Assembly: GCF_037440165.1 (NCBI RefSeq)
Contig: NZ_JBBIUQ010000014.1
Coordinates: 1-64,000, forward strand
Reading direction: 5' to 3'
DNA from: Ignavibacterium sp037440165
GTDB lineage: Bacteria > Bacteroidota > Ignavibacteria > Ignavibacteriales > Ignavibacteriaceae
Length of the DNA stretch: 64,000 nucleotides
Position numbers and translations under genes: made by a program. The notes below the pieces were generated by a model. It saw only the letters and a list, made by a program, of their open reading frames with translations, did not search any database and was not told where the DNA came from. Of this stretch, positions 33,287-42,800 are shown in pieces (the first letter of the stretch is position 1; each line of letters starts with the position of its first letter).

Positions 33287-35464
33287 GTGGCACACAGACA
33301 TTCTCGATTTTTTAATGAAAAGATGCTTCCCAAACATCTTAAAATTTCCCTCCTTATAATCGGATTAGTTATTCTGCCCTCTAAGATATATGCTCAATCA
33401 ATCGAAGATTGTCTGATGTGCCATAGTGATAATGAACTCACTATGGAAAAAAAGGGAAAGACGATTTCCCTGTTCGTTGATGAAAATGTTTATAATAAAT
33501 CTGTTCACTCCAAATTAAACTGCGTTTCGTGTCACAAAGGATTTAATCCGGAAGATCTTCCACACGCAGATCCTATAAAGGAAGTTAACTGTGTAAGTTG
33601 TCATAATGCAGCATTAACAAAACACTCATTCCACCCTCAAATACTTAAAACAAAAGGAGCTGGTGGTGGAAAGGATGTTTCATGCATAAGTTGTCATGGT
33701 TCGCACAATGTTGCTCCTACAAAAACAGGTAAATGGTCTGCAAAAAATATAAATACAGTTTGTGGAGATTGTCATAAAAAAGAATATTCTTCTTACGCTA
33801 TATCCAATCATGGAGAAATGTTTTCCAAAGGAGATGAAAGTTCTCCTGGTTGTTTGACTTGCCATAAAGGTACAATTACTAAAACCGCTTTCAAGGATGA
33901 TAAGACTGCAATGAAGCAGGCGCAGGAAAAGCTTTGTCTTTCTTGCCATCTTGACGATCCAGATGTCAGACGCAAAACAAGACCAACCACAAAGTTTATT
34001 TTAGCTTATGATAAAAGTGTCCATGGAAAATCTTTACACACTGGTAATGGTGATGCTGCGAATTGTGTGGATTGTCACTCGGCTCACGATATTATAAAAG
34101 CATCTGATTCACGCTCATCAGTTTACAGATTGAATATACCGAATACCTGTGGTAAATGTCATAATGAGATAAAGAATGAGTATTCTGAAAGTGTTCATGG
34201 AATAAGTGCAGCCAAAGGAAATATCGATTCTCCGGTTTGTACGAGCTGTCACGGTGAACATAATATCCTAAAGCACACAGATCCGAATTCACCAGTTGCC
34301 TATCAGAATGTATCTTTAATGGTATGTTCTCCTTGTCACGCATCGGTAAAATTATCTGAAAAATATGGATTATCAGCTAACAGGTTTAAGACTTTTACTG
34401 AATCGTATCACGGACTAGCATTAAGAGGTGGAGTTGCAACGGTTGCAAACTGCGGTAGTTGTCACGGAGCTCATAACATTAAACCATCAACGGACCCGAC
34501 TTCGAGTGTTTATAAGGATAACTTAGTAAAAACATGCGGTAAATGTCATCCTGGTGCAAATACTACTTTTGTTACCGGAAAAATTCATGTTAGCCTGGAA
34601 GAGAAAGAAGAACCAATTTTATACTGGATTGCAACAATATATATTGTTCTGATTGTTACGATTGTAGGAGGAATGTTCCTGCATAATGCAGTTGATTTCT
34701 ATCGGAAAGGTAAAATACGAAAACTCATTCAGTCAGGAGAGATCAAAGTTGAAAAACATGGTCATGGACTTTATTTGAGAATGACCATTAGTGAAAGAAT
34801 ACAGCACGCAACTATGGCTATCAGTTTTATAATTCTTGTTATTACCGGCTTTATGCTTCGCTTCCCTGAATCGTGGTGGGTTAGCCACATAAGAGATATA
34901 AGCAGTCATGCGTTTGAATACAGAAGTCTTATTCACAGAATTGCAGCAGTTGCAATGATTGCCGTTAGTTTATATCATTTATATTACATATTATTCACTC
35001 CTCGTGGAAGGCAGCTGGTGATTGATTTACTGCCACGTTGGCAGGATGTTAAAGATGCGATAGGTGTTGCCAAATTTAATCTTGGTCTTTCCAATCAGAA
35101 ACCAAAACTTGATCGTTTCTCCTATGTTGAGAAAGCTGAATACTGGGCTTTAGTATGGGGAACTGTTATTATGAGTGTAACAGGTTTGATAATGTGGATT
35201 TATACCGATCAGGCAGGAACATTTTCAAAACTGGAATGGGACATTGCAAGAACAATTCACTACTATGAGGCCTGGCTTGCATTCCTGGCAATAGGAGTTT
35301 GGCACTTCTACTTTGTTATTTTCAATCCAGATGTTTATCCTATGAATCTCGCCTGGCTGAAGGGCACATTGACTGAAGAAGAGATGGCACATGAACATCC
35401 GTTAGAGCTTGAACGATTGAAAAAACAACAGAATCAGGAAAATTCCGAAAATTCAAATTCGTAG
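33287..35464 (+). CDS. 13-heme cytochrome c fused to a b-type membrane cytochrome
   Basis: A 725-residue protein. After a signal peptide, residues about 40-425 hold 13 CxxCH sites (among them CLMCH, CVSCH twice, CISCH, CGDCH, CLTCH, CLSCH, CVDCH, CGKCH twice, CTSCH, CSPCH, CGSCH). The C-terminal 290 residues form about five transmembrane helices of the HydC/FdnI cytochrome b type, with His residues such as ERIQHATM and LIHRIAAVAMIAVSLYHLYY as likely heme b ligands. This c-b fusion recalls CbcL of Geobacter, a menaquinol oxidoreductase of extracellular electron transfer (with nine c hemes, from memory). The start is GTG with AAAGAGG before it. Likely role: pass electrons from menaquinol to periplasmic cytochromes, or the reverse. 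Confidence 0.88.
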   Translation: MAHRHSRFFNEKMLPKHLKISLLIIGLVILPSKIYAQSIEDCLMCHSDNELTMEKKGKTISLFVDENVYNKSVHSKLNCVSCHKGFNPEDLPHADPIKEVNCVSCHNAALTKHSFHPQILKTKGAGGGKDVSCISCHGSHNVAPTKTGKWSAKNINTVCGDCHKKEYSSYAISNHGEMFSKGDESSPGCLTCHKGTITKTAFKDDKTAMKQAQEKLCLSCHLDDPDVRRKTRPTTKFILAYDKSVHGKSLHTGNGDAANCVDCHSAHDIIKASDSRSSVYRLNIPNTCGKCHNEIKNEYSESVHGISAAKGNIDSPVCTSCHGEHNILKHTDPNSPVAYQNVSLMVCSPCHASVKLSEKYGLSANRFKTFTESYHGLALRGGVATVANCGSCHGAHNIKPSTDPTSSVYKDNLVKTCGKCHPGANTTFVTGKIHVSLEEKEEPILYWIATIYIVLIVTIVGGMFLHNAVDFYRKGKIRKLIQSGEIKVEKHGHGLYLRMTISERIQHATMAISFIILVITGFMLRFPESWWVSHIRDISSHAFEYRSLIHRIAAVAMIAVSLYHLYYILFTPRGRQLVIDLLPRWQDVKDAIGVAKFNLGLSNQKPKLDRFSYVEKAEYWALVWGTVIMSVTGLIMWIYTDQAGTFSKLEWDIARTIHYYEAWLAFLAIGVWHFYFVIFNPDVYPMNLAWLKGTLTEEEMAHEHPLELERLKKQQNQENSENSNS

Positions 35465-35519
35465 ATAATTTTATTTTACAAATAAATTCTGTTATTCATT
35501 CCATAAGCTCGAGGATTGA

Positions 35520-37016
35520 ATGAAAAAAATTTTTCCTCCTTATGTTTATAATCCAATAACACTTTCCGGAGCTGCGTTATCATCTCTTAGTTTCGGTCTG
35601 ATAATATTTCTTTTCATTATCGATATTTTCAGTCCTTCTGAAAAACCTTATATGGGAATAATTACCTATATAGTACTTCCCATCTTTCTAATCGCTGGAT
35701 TATTGCTTATTGCTTATGGAATAATCAGAGAAAGAAAAAGAGAAAAGAAAGGAATCTTAAGAACAGGAACATTGCCTGTAATTGATTTGAATGATCCAAA
35801 AAAGCGTGCAATGGTGGTTGTGTTTTCGGTAGGAACAATTTTACTCCTTATCTTCTCTGCTTTCGGAAGTTTCAAAGCTTATGAATATACAGAAACTGAT
35901 TCTTTCTGCGGGACTATCTGTCATCAGGTTATGGAACCAGAATATACTGCTTATTTAAGTTCTCCTCATTCAAGAGTCGGTTGTGTTCAATGTCATATTG
36001 GTTCTGGAACAAGCTGGTATGTCAAATCAAAACTCAGTGGTGCTTATCAGGTTTATTCAGTTTTGTTTAATAAGTACAGCAGACCGATTCAAACTCCGGT
36101 AAAAGAACTACGACCAGCTGAGGGAACTTGTGAACAATGTCATTCTCCTTCTCATTTTTTCAGTGAAAAGAAAGTTGATCACACCTATTATTTATCTGAT
36201 GAAAAGAATACCAAGTCTAACCTAACCATGCTGGTTAAAATCGGCGGAGGAAACAGCGAATTCGGAATAACCGGCGGAATTCATTGGCATATGAATATTA
36301 ACAATAGAGTTGAATATATCCACTCGGATGAAAGACGGCTTGTTATTCCGTGGGTTAAACTTATTACCTCTGATGGTAAAGAAATCATTTATCGCAATAA
36401 GGAAGAAAATTTTGATGAAAAGAATTTTAATCCGGAAAATTACAGAACAATGGATTGTATTGATTGCCATAATCGACCTTCACACATTTATCATCAACCG
36501 GATAAGATGGCAAATTTGTATATGTCACAAGGCAGAATTGATGAAACATTACCATATATTAAAAGTTTGATAGTACTTGCACTCGAAGGAAATTATACAA
36601 CAAAGAATATTGGATTAGATAGTATTGAAACTGTAATTGATGAGTTTTACAGAGTTAATTATCCTGAAATTTATTCCACAAAAAAAGACAAGATTCAATC
36701 CGCGATTGAAAACACAAAACAAATATATCAGCGGAATTACTTTCCTTATATGAGAGCGGATTGGAAACAGTTTTCGGACAACATATCTCATGTTTATACT
36801 CCGGGATGTTTCCGATGTCACGATGGAAAACATGTTAGTGATGATGGAAAAGTTATTTCAAATGACTGCAACAGCTGCCATATTATAATTTCACAAACTT
36901 TGAACGATGGAACTGTTAAAACTTCGCTGGATGGACTAGAGTTTAAACATCCTGTTGATCTTGGTGAATCTTTAAGTCAACATTTATGTACTGATTGTCA
37001 CTGGAAGCAGGATTAG
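35520..37016 (+). CDS. NapC/NirT-like multiheme cytochrome c with one CX3CH site
   Basis: A 498-residue membrane-anchored cytochrome. Three hydrophobic helices lie at about 15-36, 46-68 and 97-117, then a periplasmic region with heme sites. The first is CGTICH (residues 130-135), spacing CX3CH; six normal CxxCH sites follow (CVQCH, CEQCH, CIDCH, CFRCH, CNSCH, CTDCH). The region around the first three (QVMEPEYTAYLSSPHSRVGC) is typical of NapC/NirT quinol dehydrogenases. It lies 55 bases behind the 13-heme fusion, and both may belong to one quinol-linked electron route. RBS GAGG precedes the ATG. The terminal acceptor is not encoded here. Confidence 0.88.
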   Translation: MKKIFPPYVYNPITLSGAALSSLSFGLIIFLFIIDIFSPSEKPYMGIITYIVLPIFLIAGLLLIAYGIIRERKREKKGILRTGTLPVIDLNDPKKRAMVVVFSVGTILLLIFSAFGSFKAYEYTETDSFCGTICHQVMEPEYTAYLSSPHSRVGCVQCHIGSGTSWYVKSKLSGAYQVYSVLFNKYSRPIQTPVKELRPAEGTCEQCHSPSHFFSEKKVDHTYYLSDEKNTKSNLTMLVKIGGGNSEFGITGGIHWHMNINNRVEYIHSDERRLVIPWVKLITSDGKEIIYRNKEENFDEKNFNPENYRTMDCIDCHNRPSHIYHQPDKMANLYMSQGRIDETLPYIKSLIVLALEGNYTTKNIGLDSIETVIDEFYRVNYPEIYSTKKDKIQSAIENTKQIYQRNYFPYMRADWKQFSDNISHVYTPGCFRCHDGKHVSDDGKVISNDCNSCHIIISQTLNDGTVKTSLDGLEFKHPVDLGESLSQHLCTDCHWKQD

Positions 37017-37023
37017 TTTCGAA

Positions 37024-38115
37024 TTATTTTAACAGCATCATTTTTTTGCTTTCGCGATAAGCTTTACCGCTGTTCAATTGTGCAATAAGTGTGTAGACAT
37101 ATACTCCTGAACTTAAACCATACGCATCAAAAAACTGATGATACTCACCTGCTGATTTTTCTTCATCGACTAATACTGCTATTTCATTTCCAAGCATATC
37201 AAATACTTTAAGCTGCACAAAACTTTGTTCAGGAATTTTGAAAGAGATAACTGTTGTAGGATTGAATGGATTTGGATAATTCTGAATCAATGCAAAGTCC
37301 TCAGGAAGCGGTAAATTCAATTCAACATCATTCGGCTGATCAGCGTTAACAATTTGTCCTGGGGCTACTGAAACTGTCCGGACATAAGTATTATTCATTG
37401 AACGAATTGTATAAGTTCCCGGCTTAACATCTCCGATCGCATAATTTTCATTATAAACTTCATCACTGCCGATATACGGATCATTAAAGTTATAAGTAAG
37501 TGCATAGCTAAAAGTTGTGTAAGGTGGACGAGGTTTTGGATCTGGGTAAATATCTACACGAGTGCTGTTGGGTGCATTTGGTACCTTTCCATAAATTGCG
37601 CCCATTCCGTTAATTGCACACCAGAGTTCAGGATTGCGTGTCTTTCTCGGAGATGAAGAAGGAGAATCATATCTGATTTCAAAATGTAGGTGAGCACCTG
37701 TAGATCTTCCTGTGTTTCCTGAAATTGCAATTGGCTGACTGGATAAAACTACATCATTAACAGCAACTAATGGCTGTTTAAGATGCATGTAATAAAAATA
37801 AACTAATCTTCCGTTATACATGCTTCTTATAACGACATAATTTCCTGCTCCGTTTGGTTCATAACCACCAATTGTGTCATTTGGATTATAGCCGACAAAA
37901 TAAACTGAACCATTTGTAGCAGAACGAACAGTGTCCCATCTTATTAGAATGTCAATGCCTCTGTGAGCATTTTGAGGATCCTGATATCTTGGTTCACCAA
38001 ATAAGTAACTGCCATTCGTTTCAATTGTATCAGGAACAGGACGGTTAATTCGAAATGTTTGTGCTTGAACTATGAAATTTATTATAACAAGAAATAGTAA
38101 TAATTGCTTAATCAT
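37024..38115 (-). CDS. Secreted M23 metallopeptidase with T9SS sorting domain
   Basis: A 363-residue exported protein. After a short signal peptide (LLLFLVIINFIVQAQ), the M23/LytM peptidase domain has the zinc-site motifs HRGID (about 52-56, HxxxD) and GAHLHFEI (about 143-150, HxH) typical of endopeptidases cutting peptidoglycan cross-bridges. Residues about 278-363 form a T9SS type A sorting domain: NYPNPFNPTTVISFKIPE, FDMLGNEIAVLVDEEKSAGE and the final SKKMMLLK. It is probably exported and anchored on the cell surface. It converges with the NapC-like gene (seven bases). Confidence 0.9.
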   Translation of the reverse strand: MIKQLLLFLVIINFIVQAQTFRINRPVPDTIETNGSYLFGEPRYQDPQNAHRGIDILIRWDTVRSATNGSVYFVGYNPNDTIGGYEPNGAGNYVVIRSMYNGRLVYFYYMHLKQPLVAVNDVVLSSQPIAISGNTGRSTGAHLHFEIRYDSPSSSPRKTRNPELWCAINGMGAIYGKVPNAPNSTRVDIYPDPKPRPPYTTFSYALTYNFNDPYIGSDEVYNENYAIGDVKPGTYTIRSMNNTYVRTVSVAPGQIVNADQPNDVELNLPLPEDFALIQNYPNPFNPTTVISFKIPEQSFVQLKVFDMLGNEIAVLVDEEKSAGEYHQFFDAYGLSSGVYVYTLIAQLNSGKAYRESKKMMLLK

Positions 38116-38180
38116 TTATTAAAATCATTTTTGTAAAACAAAAATTAGTTAAAAGAATAAGAGACCGGCTCATAGGAAGA

Positions 38181-38277
38181 TTTTGTCAACCTGAACTTGT
38201 TTCGGGTTCTTCTTTCATTTGAAAATCAAAGGATTAGATTCCGAAATAATCCGTTAGTTAACGGACGGAATGACATT
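38181..38277. repeat. Diverged single copy of the 180-bp repeat element
   Basis: This stretch matches the units at 16761-16855: TTTTGTCAACCTGAACTTGT, then GGTTCTTCTTTCATTTGAAA, and finally CCGTTAGTTAACGGACGGAA. It differs by one A/G change, a six-base insertion (GGATTA) and small end changes. Just outside, GGCTCATAGG (left) and TTTATGAGACAGCC (right) form an imperfect inverted repeat around the element, suggesting a MITE-like unit. It lies in the 206-base gap between the M23 and PorV-like genes. Confidence 0.8.
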
Positions 38278-38321
38278 TATGAGACAGCCTCCTACGAATA
38301 AATTTTTAATGAAATTCAATA

Positions 38322-39335
38322 TTAAAATTTAATTCCGAATGAGAAATAATGAACGCTATTCAATCTGCCAAAATCCTGATAGGCATAATCAAGTTTAATT
38401 TTGATTGCATCAATCAGACGGTAGTTTAAACCAAATCCAGCAGTCAACCCCTTTTCCGAGTCGGTTTCAAAGAGTGAATTATAACCGCCGCGAATGAATA
38501 CAATTTCATTCCAGGAATATTCCAAACCGGAATTTATAAATTCAGAATGATCATTAGGATGAACAGCATCAACTGCAAGTGTTAACCTGGAGCTTTCACT
38601 TTTAAGTAAATCAGCTGAAACACCAAATCTAAACAATAACGGCAAATCAAAATGATCGAGTTCAAGATTTGCATTAAGGATATCTCTTCCTGTTGAACCT
38701 GAAGCAATTGTTTTGGTCACATCTCTTCCGCTTAATTGCATTTTTGTCCCGAAGTTAGAAATGCTCGCAGCAATTCTGAATTCATTAAGGATCGGAATTT
38801 TATATAATGTACCAACATCGAGAGCAAATCCGTTTGCGCTCATATGCCAGATAGATTCATTAACATATTTAAAGTTAAATCCGATTGAAAAATTTTCTGT
38901 AAGAAATCTGGAATAATTTAAGCCAACCACGAGAGCACCGGCATCAAAGAATTCTCCGGTTCCTTCAGGGTTTTCAATTGTGCGAACTTCCATTTCATCC
39001 ATTGAAAGAACAGATACGAATAATCCAACTGTTCCGAAATCGGATAAGTTAGTTGCAAATGCAGCATAATCGTGTTTGATATCAAGATATAAATCTGTGT
39101 GATTAAAGAATACTTCATTTGAAGTAATCGATGCTGTTCCGGAAGGATTCCAAAAAGTAGAAAGAATATCATCTGCTACAGATGTAAATGCGCCACCCAT
39201 TCCGATTGCTCGCGGTCCAACATTAAACTTCAGAACCTGAGCAGCAGTTGTTCCGGTTTTGAGAGTCTGCGCATTTAATGCAAAACCTATACCGATTACT
39301 AATAAAATTGTAAAATTAGTTTTATTAAATTTCAT
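38322..39335 (-). CDS. PorV/PorQ-family outer membrane protein
   Basis: A 337-residue outer membrane barrel with signal peptide (FTILLVIGIGFALNAQ). The N-terminal signature AQVLKFNVGPRAIGMGGAF followed by TSVADDILSTFWNPSGTA is that of PorV/PorQ, the FadL-like barrels of the T9SS; PorV carries cargo to the attachment complex. Alternating hydrophobic strands follow up to the C-terminal aromatic. It is the last gene of the TonB-receptor/T9SS-cargo operon, with the four-helix-bundle gene between. It has a strong RBS (GGAGAGG). Confidence 0.85.
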   Translation of the reverse strand: MKFNKTNFTILLVIGIGFALNAQTLKTGTTAAQVLKFNVGPRAIGMGGAFTSVADDILSTFWNPSGTASITSNEVFFNHTDLYLDIKHDYAAFATNLSDFGTVGLFVSVLSMDEMEVRTIENPEGTGEFFDAGALVVGLNYSRFLTENFSIGFNFKYVNESIWHMSANGFALDVGTLYKIPILNEFRIAASISNFGTKMQLSGRDVTKTIASGSTGRDILNANLELDHFDLPLLFRFGVSADLLKSESSRLTLAVDAVHPNDHSEFINSGLEYSWNEIVFIRGGYNSLFETDSEKGLTAGFGLNYRLIDAIKIKLDYAYQDFGRLNSVHYFSFGIKF

Positions 39336-39387
39336 AAAACCTCTCCGTTGAAGGTTATCAGTTAATTGTTAATAGTCATTCTGATTA

Positions 39388-39783
39388 TCACTTTTTTTCA
39401 GTGAGTACCCGATTTAAATAATTAATATAACCGTTTAATAGACCTAACGCTTTATTAATTTTTTCTCTGCCAATATCTAATTCACTTTTAGAAATATAAT
39501 TTTCAAATTCACATGTTATTAAGTCATCAATAAATTCATATAATGAGCCTCGACTTGTTCTGCAGAATTGAATATTTTCTCTAAAATGAAATCTACCATA
39601 TCCTTCAGCTATATTTCTTGTCGCAGATCGTGATGCTCTTCTAAGGTTATCCGCCAGATCATATTTTTCCTGAGCTGGAAGTTTTTTAATTATTCCAGCA
39701 ATAAACATTTTAACCTCATTACAAGCTTTCCAACATTCTAAATCCTCAAAACTCTGTATTTTATCTTTAATTCGATTTTCCAT
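39388..39783 (-). CDS. Four-helix-bundle protein (IVS-like)
   Basis: A 131-residue helical protein of the S23/four-helix-bundle family first described from 23S rRNA intervening sequences. Typical features: SFEDLECWKACNEVKMFI, then DNLRRASRSATRNIAEGYGR and FCRTSRGSLYEFIDDLI. It lies between the large T9SS cargo and the PorV-like gene, 19 bases after the cargo gene, and seems an insertion in an otherwise secretion-related operon. The family is often found as mobile or accessory genes; related Avd proteins serve diversity-generating retroelements, but no reverse transcriptase is present here. Confidence 0.85.
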   Translation of the reverse strand: MENRIKDKIQSFEDLECWKACNEVKMFIAGIIKKLPAQEKYDLADNLRRASRSATRNIAEGYGRFHFRENIQFCRTSRGSLYEFIDDLITCEFENYISKSELDIGREKINKALGLLNGYINYLNRVLTEKK

Positions 39784-39802
39784 TAACAGACAACTTTTAA
39801 CA

Positions 39803-42800
39803 TCATTTTATAAGAGCGAACTTGATAATCTTCTCGCCTATTCCAGGTGCATCGATATGAGCGAGATAAATTCCGTAAGCAACACTAAATCCATCTCTGT
39901 TAAGAAGATTCCAGAATTCTCTTCCATTTTCTGCTCCTGAATCATGTTCAAGTGTTGTAACAAGCTCACCTGATAATGTGAAAATTCTTATTGTGCATTT
40001 AGGCGGAAGATTTTCAAAGTAGATTCTTCTTTCACCACGATTTTTATCGGGCAGTCTGTTGCCCGGTTCGATTTCATTGGCAGCTACATATGGATTAGGC
40101 ACAACGTATATATTATCAAGTCGGGATTTTGCTAAATCATTGTTAAGTAATCCAGATTTCGTTGTAAGTGTAAAAACATCGCTTTTAGAAAATGGTCTCT
40201 GAGTGTAGAAGAAATACTGATCACCTTCCTGAGGTTTTACTGAATCACCTGGAGTCATCTGTCCGAATGTAATTTTCCAGGTTAAAGTATCTGTTGCAGC
40301 AATACCATTTGAATTTGGGACGAAGAAATGTATTTCATCTCCTCTCGACCAAAGAGTATCAGGATTAGATGGTTCTCTCAATACTGTCCAGATTCTTTTA
40401 GGCACACCAGAAGTAACTTCTTCAACTTTGTAGTTTACAGGAACTGTTATTGGTGCGCCGCCTGTTCTTGGATATTTTGCTGAATCAATTAAAGAGTTTG
40501 AAAATGTGATTATATAATCAGCCGGATAAAGTTTTCTTCTTGGTCCAAGTGTGGATAGATCAACTGCAACAGGAATGTTTAAATCACTTCTGCTCCATTT
40601 TGATCTTTGAGCATCGAATCTTAAAGCATCATAATCATTCACAATTAATTTTATGCCATTAAACACCGGATTTGAATCTTCACCAGAAAGACCAGTGCTC
40701 TGATAAACAGGATAGTAACGATATGTTATTGTAAATTCAGAGTTGTTTGGCATATTCGAATTATCGGTACGGCGGATTGCTCCTTTTTCAAAATTAATTA
40801 TATAATCTGTACCGGGATTGTATATCGTTCCCTGTTTGTCTTTTACCTGAAGTATCTGATCGTTTATAATATTTCCGTGTGAAAGAGAAGCAAATTTTGT
40901 ATCGAATAAAAAGAAATTTTCGGTAACCGGTTTTTCACCAACTACTGAATAATTTTTCTTTAACTCTGCACCGCCGGAAGTTATCAATGTATCTGAGAAA
41001 GTAAGTGTATAATTCTCATCTATTACAGAGAGATCATCCAGAATAATAAAATTCACTTCACCGTTTCCAACTCCTGCCGGATGCTGAACATCAGTTGACT
41101 TGATTACTGGAGCTTCATAGCCAGATGCTCTCGGTCCGGGAATAACCTGCACAGTATTTTTATCAAATATCAGTTGCGATGTAATCGGATCTACATTTAT
41201 TTTTTTGGTAGTTTCAGTTGGAGGAATACCTAGTGAATCTCCGTGATCGTATGCAACAACTGCATAATAATAAGTTTGACCATTCAAAACATTGTTTGAA
41301 TCAACAAAGTAATGGCGAAGTCCTGTATCATCACCTAAATAATAATGAATGCCTCGTCCCTGATATGCAACAGGATGATAACCTTTCCAGTTATTTTGTA
41401 AATCAAATTTTGCATCGAATCCCTGAACATCTTTCAGTGGGTCATATAAAAATGTAGAAGCCCTTCCGTCAGTTATTTTTTGAATATCTGCAAAGTCAGG
41501 TCGTGTACTTCGATAAATAACATAACCTTCAAAATCTTTTCCGGTAATTGGATCAACACTTTCTTCAGCTTTTGTGTCCCAGAATAATGTAACTTGTTTA
41601 TCACCTGGAATTGCAGTAAGAGTTGGTAAATCTGGTGGACGGAAGAAACGATAATTTTTGTTATAAATATCCTGAACGGTTTCTGCAGTTATAAGCAAGT
41701 CCTGTAAATTGTCTCCAAATAAAAATGCCATCGAAATTCTTTTCGATTCACCTTTCTTCAGAGAAATTTTTCCTGAACCGAAAATGAAAACTATATCTTC
41801 GTTGTTTGTAATTTCACTAAAGTTACCCGGTGTAACTCTGTTCCAGATATCAGCATCATTACCAATTGCCAGAGAAGTAGCCCAGGATTCACTATTGAAA
41901 CTTGTAAGACCAATTTGATCAGCTTCATCGAGATCGGTGTATTCAAAATTTGGTTCGCCAGGTGCAAGCGGATCTGGTCTGCCATCAGGTAACCTTACTC
42001 CGGCTGTAGGAACATCATCGCCTTCACCCTGATCGCCTGTGTTAGGAATTCCATCTACACCAACATCATCAGTTTCTTGATTCCAATCTCCATCATTATC
42101 GATTCCATCGTCCTGGCGTTCATCAACCATTCCATCTCCATCATTATCAAATCCATCATTAGGATTTCCCGGACTTTCAAGAAACTTACAGCCCAAATAA
42201 CCAAGTCCGACACCTCTATCACCAGTCATATCAGGATCCCAGAAGTAAACCATACTTCTTGCATAAACCGGAATATTCTGAACATCATCTCCAAAAGGTT
42301 TAATGAAGAAACCGTTGTCATCATCGTTATCGCCGCCGCCAACATCCGGATCACCATAAATTCCGAACACAACTGAATCTAAATCTTTATCACTTACATT
42401 GGTAATTGTCCAGACAAAGAATATTGCATTGGCAGCGAGAGAATTACTCCACTGAAAAGCTCTTCCATCAATCTGAACACCAAGTCCTTTTCTGGTTGTA
42501 TCACTTACAAAAGGAAAGTAATTAAATTCTTTATTATCTCTGTCATCCATTGCCCAATAGACTTCAAGGTCTGCATTATTTTCACCAACTTTCAGATAGC
42601 CGGGCCAGACATATTCACCTAAAGTAGGATTATACCATTCCCTCGGCCAGCTATCAGGTTTTCCATCACGGTCAGAATCGAATGCAGGATTTGAAGCCAT
42701 AAATTCCTGATTAGGATCTGCATAACCTGGGAGAGGTTCGAATGTCCACCATAAACCTGTTGCAGGATCTCTTTCTCGGAGCTGTGGTCTATCATAATCA

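Noticed and set aside
39388..39783. Diversity-generating retroelement suggested by the four-helix-bundle (Avd-like) gene
   Set aside because: No reverse transcriptase or template/variable repeat pair is present in the window.
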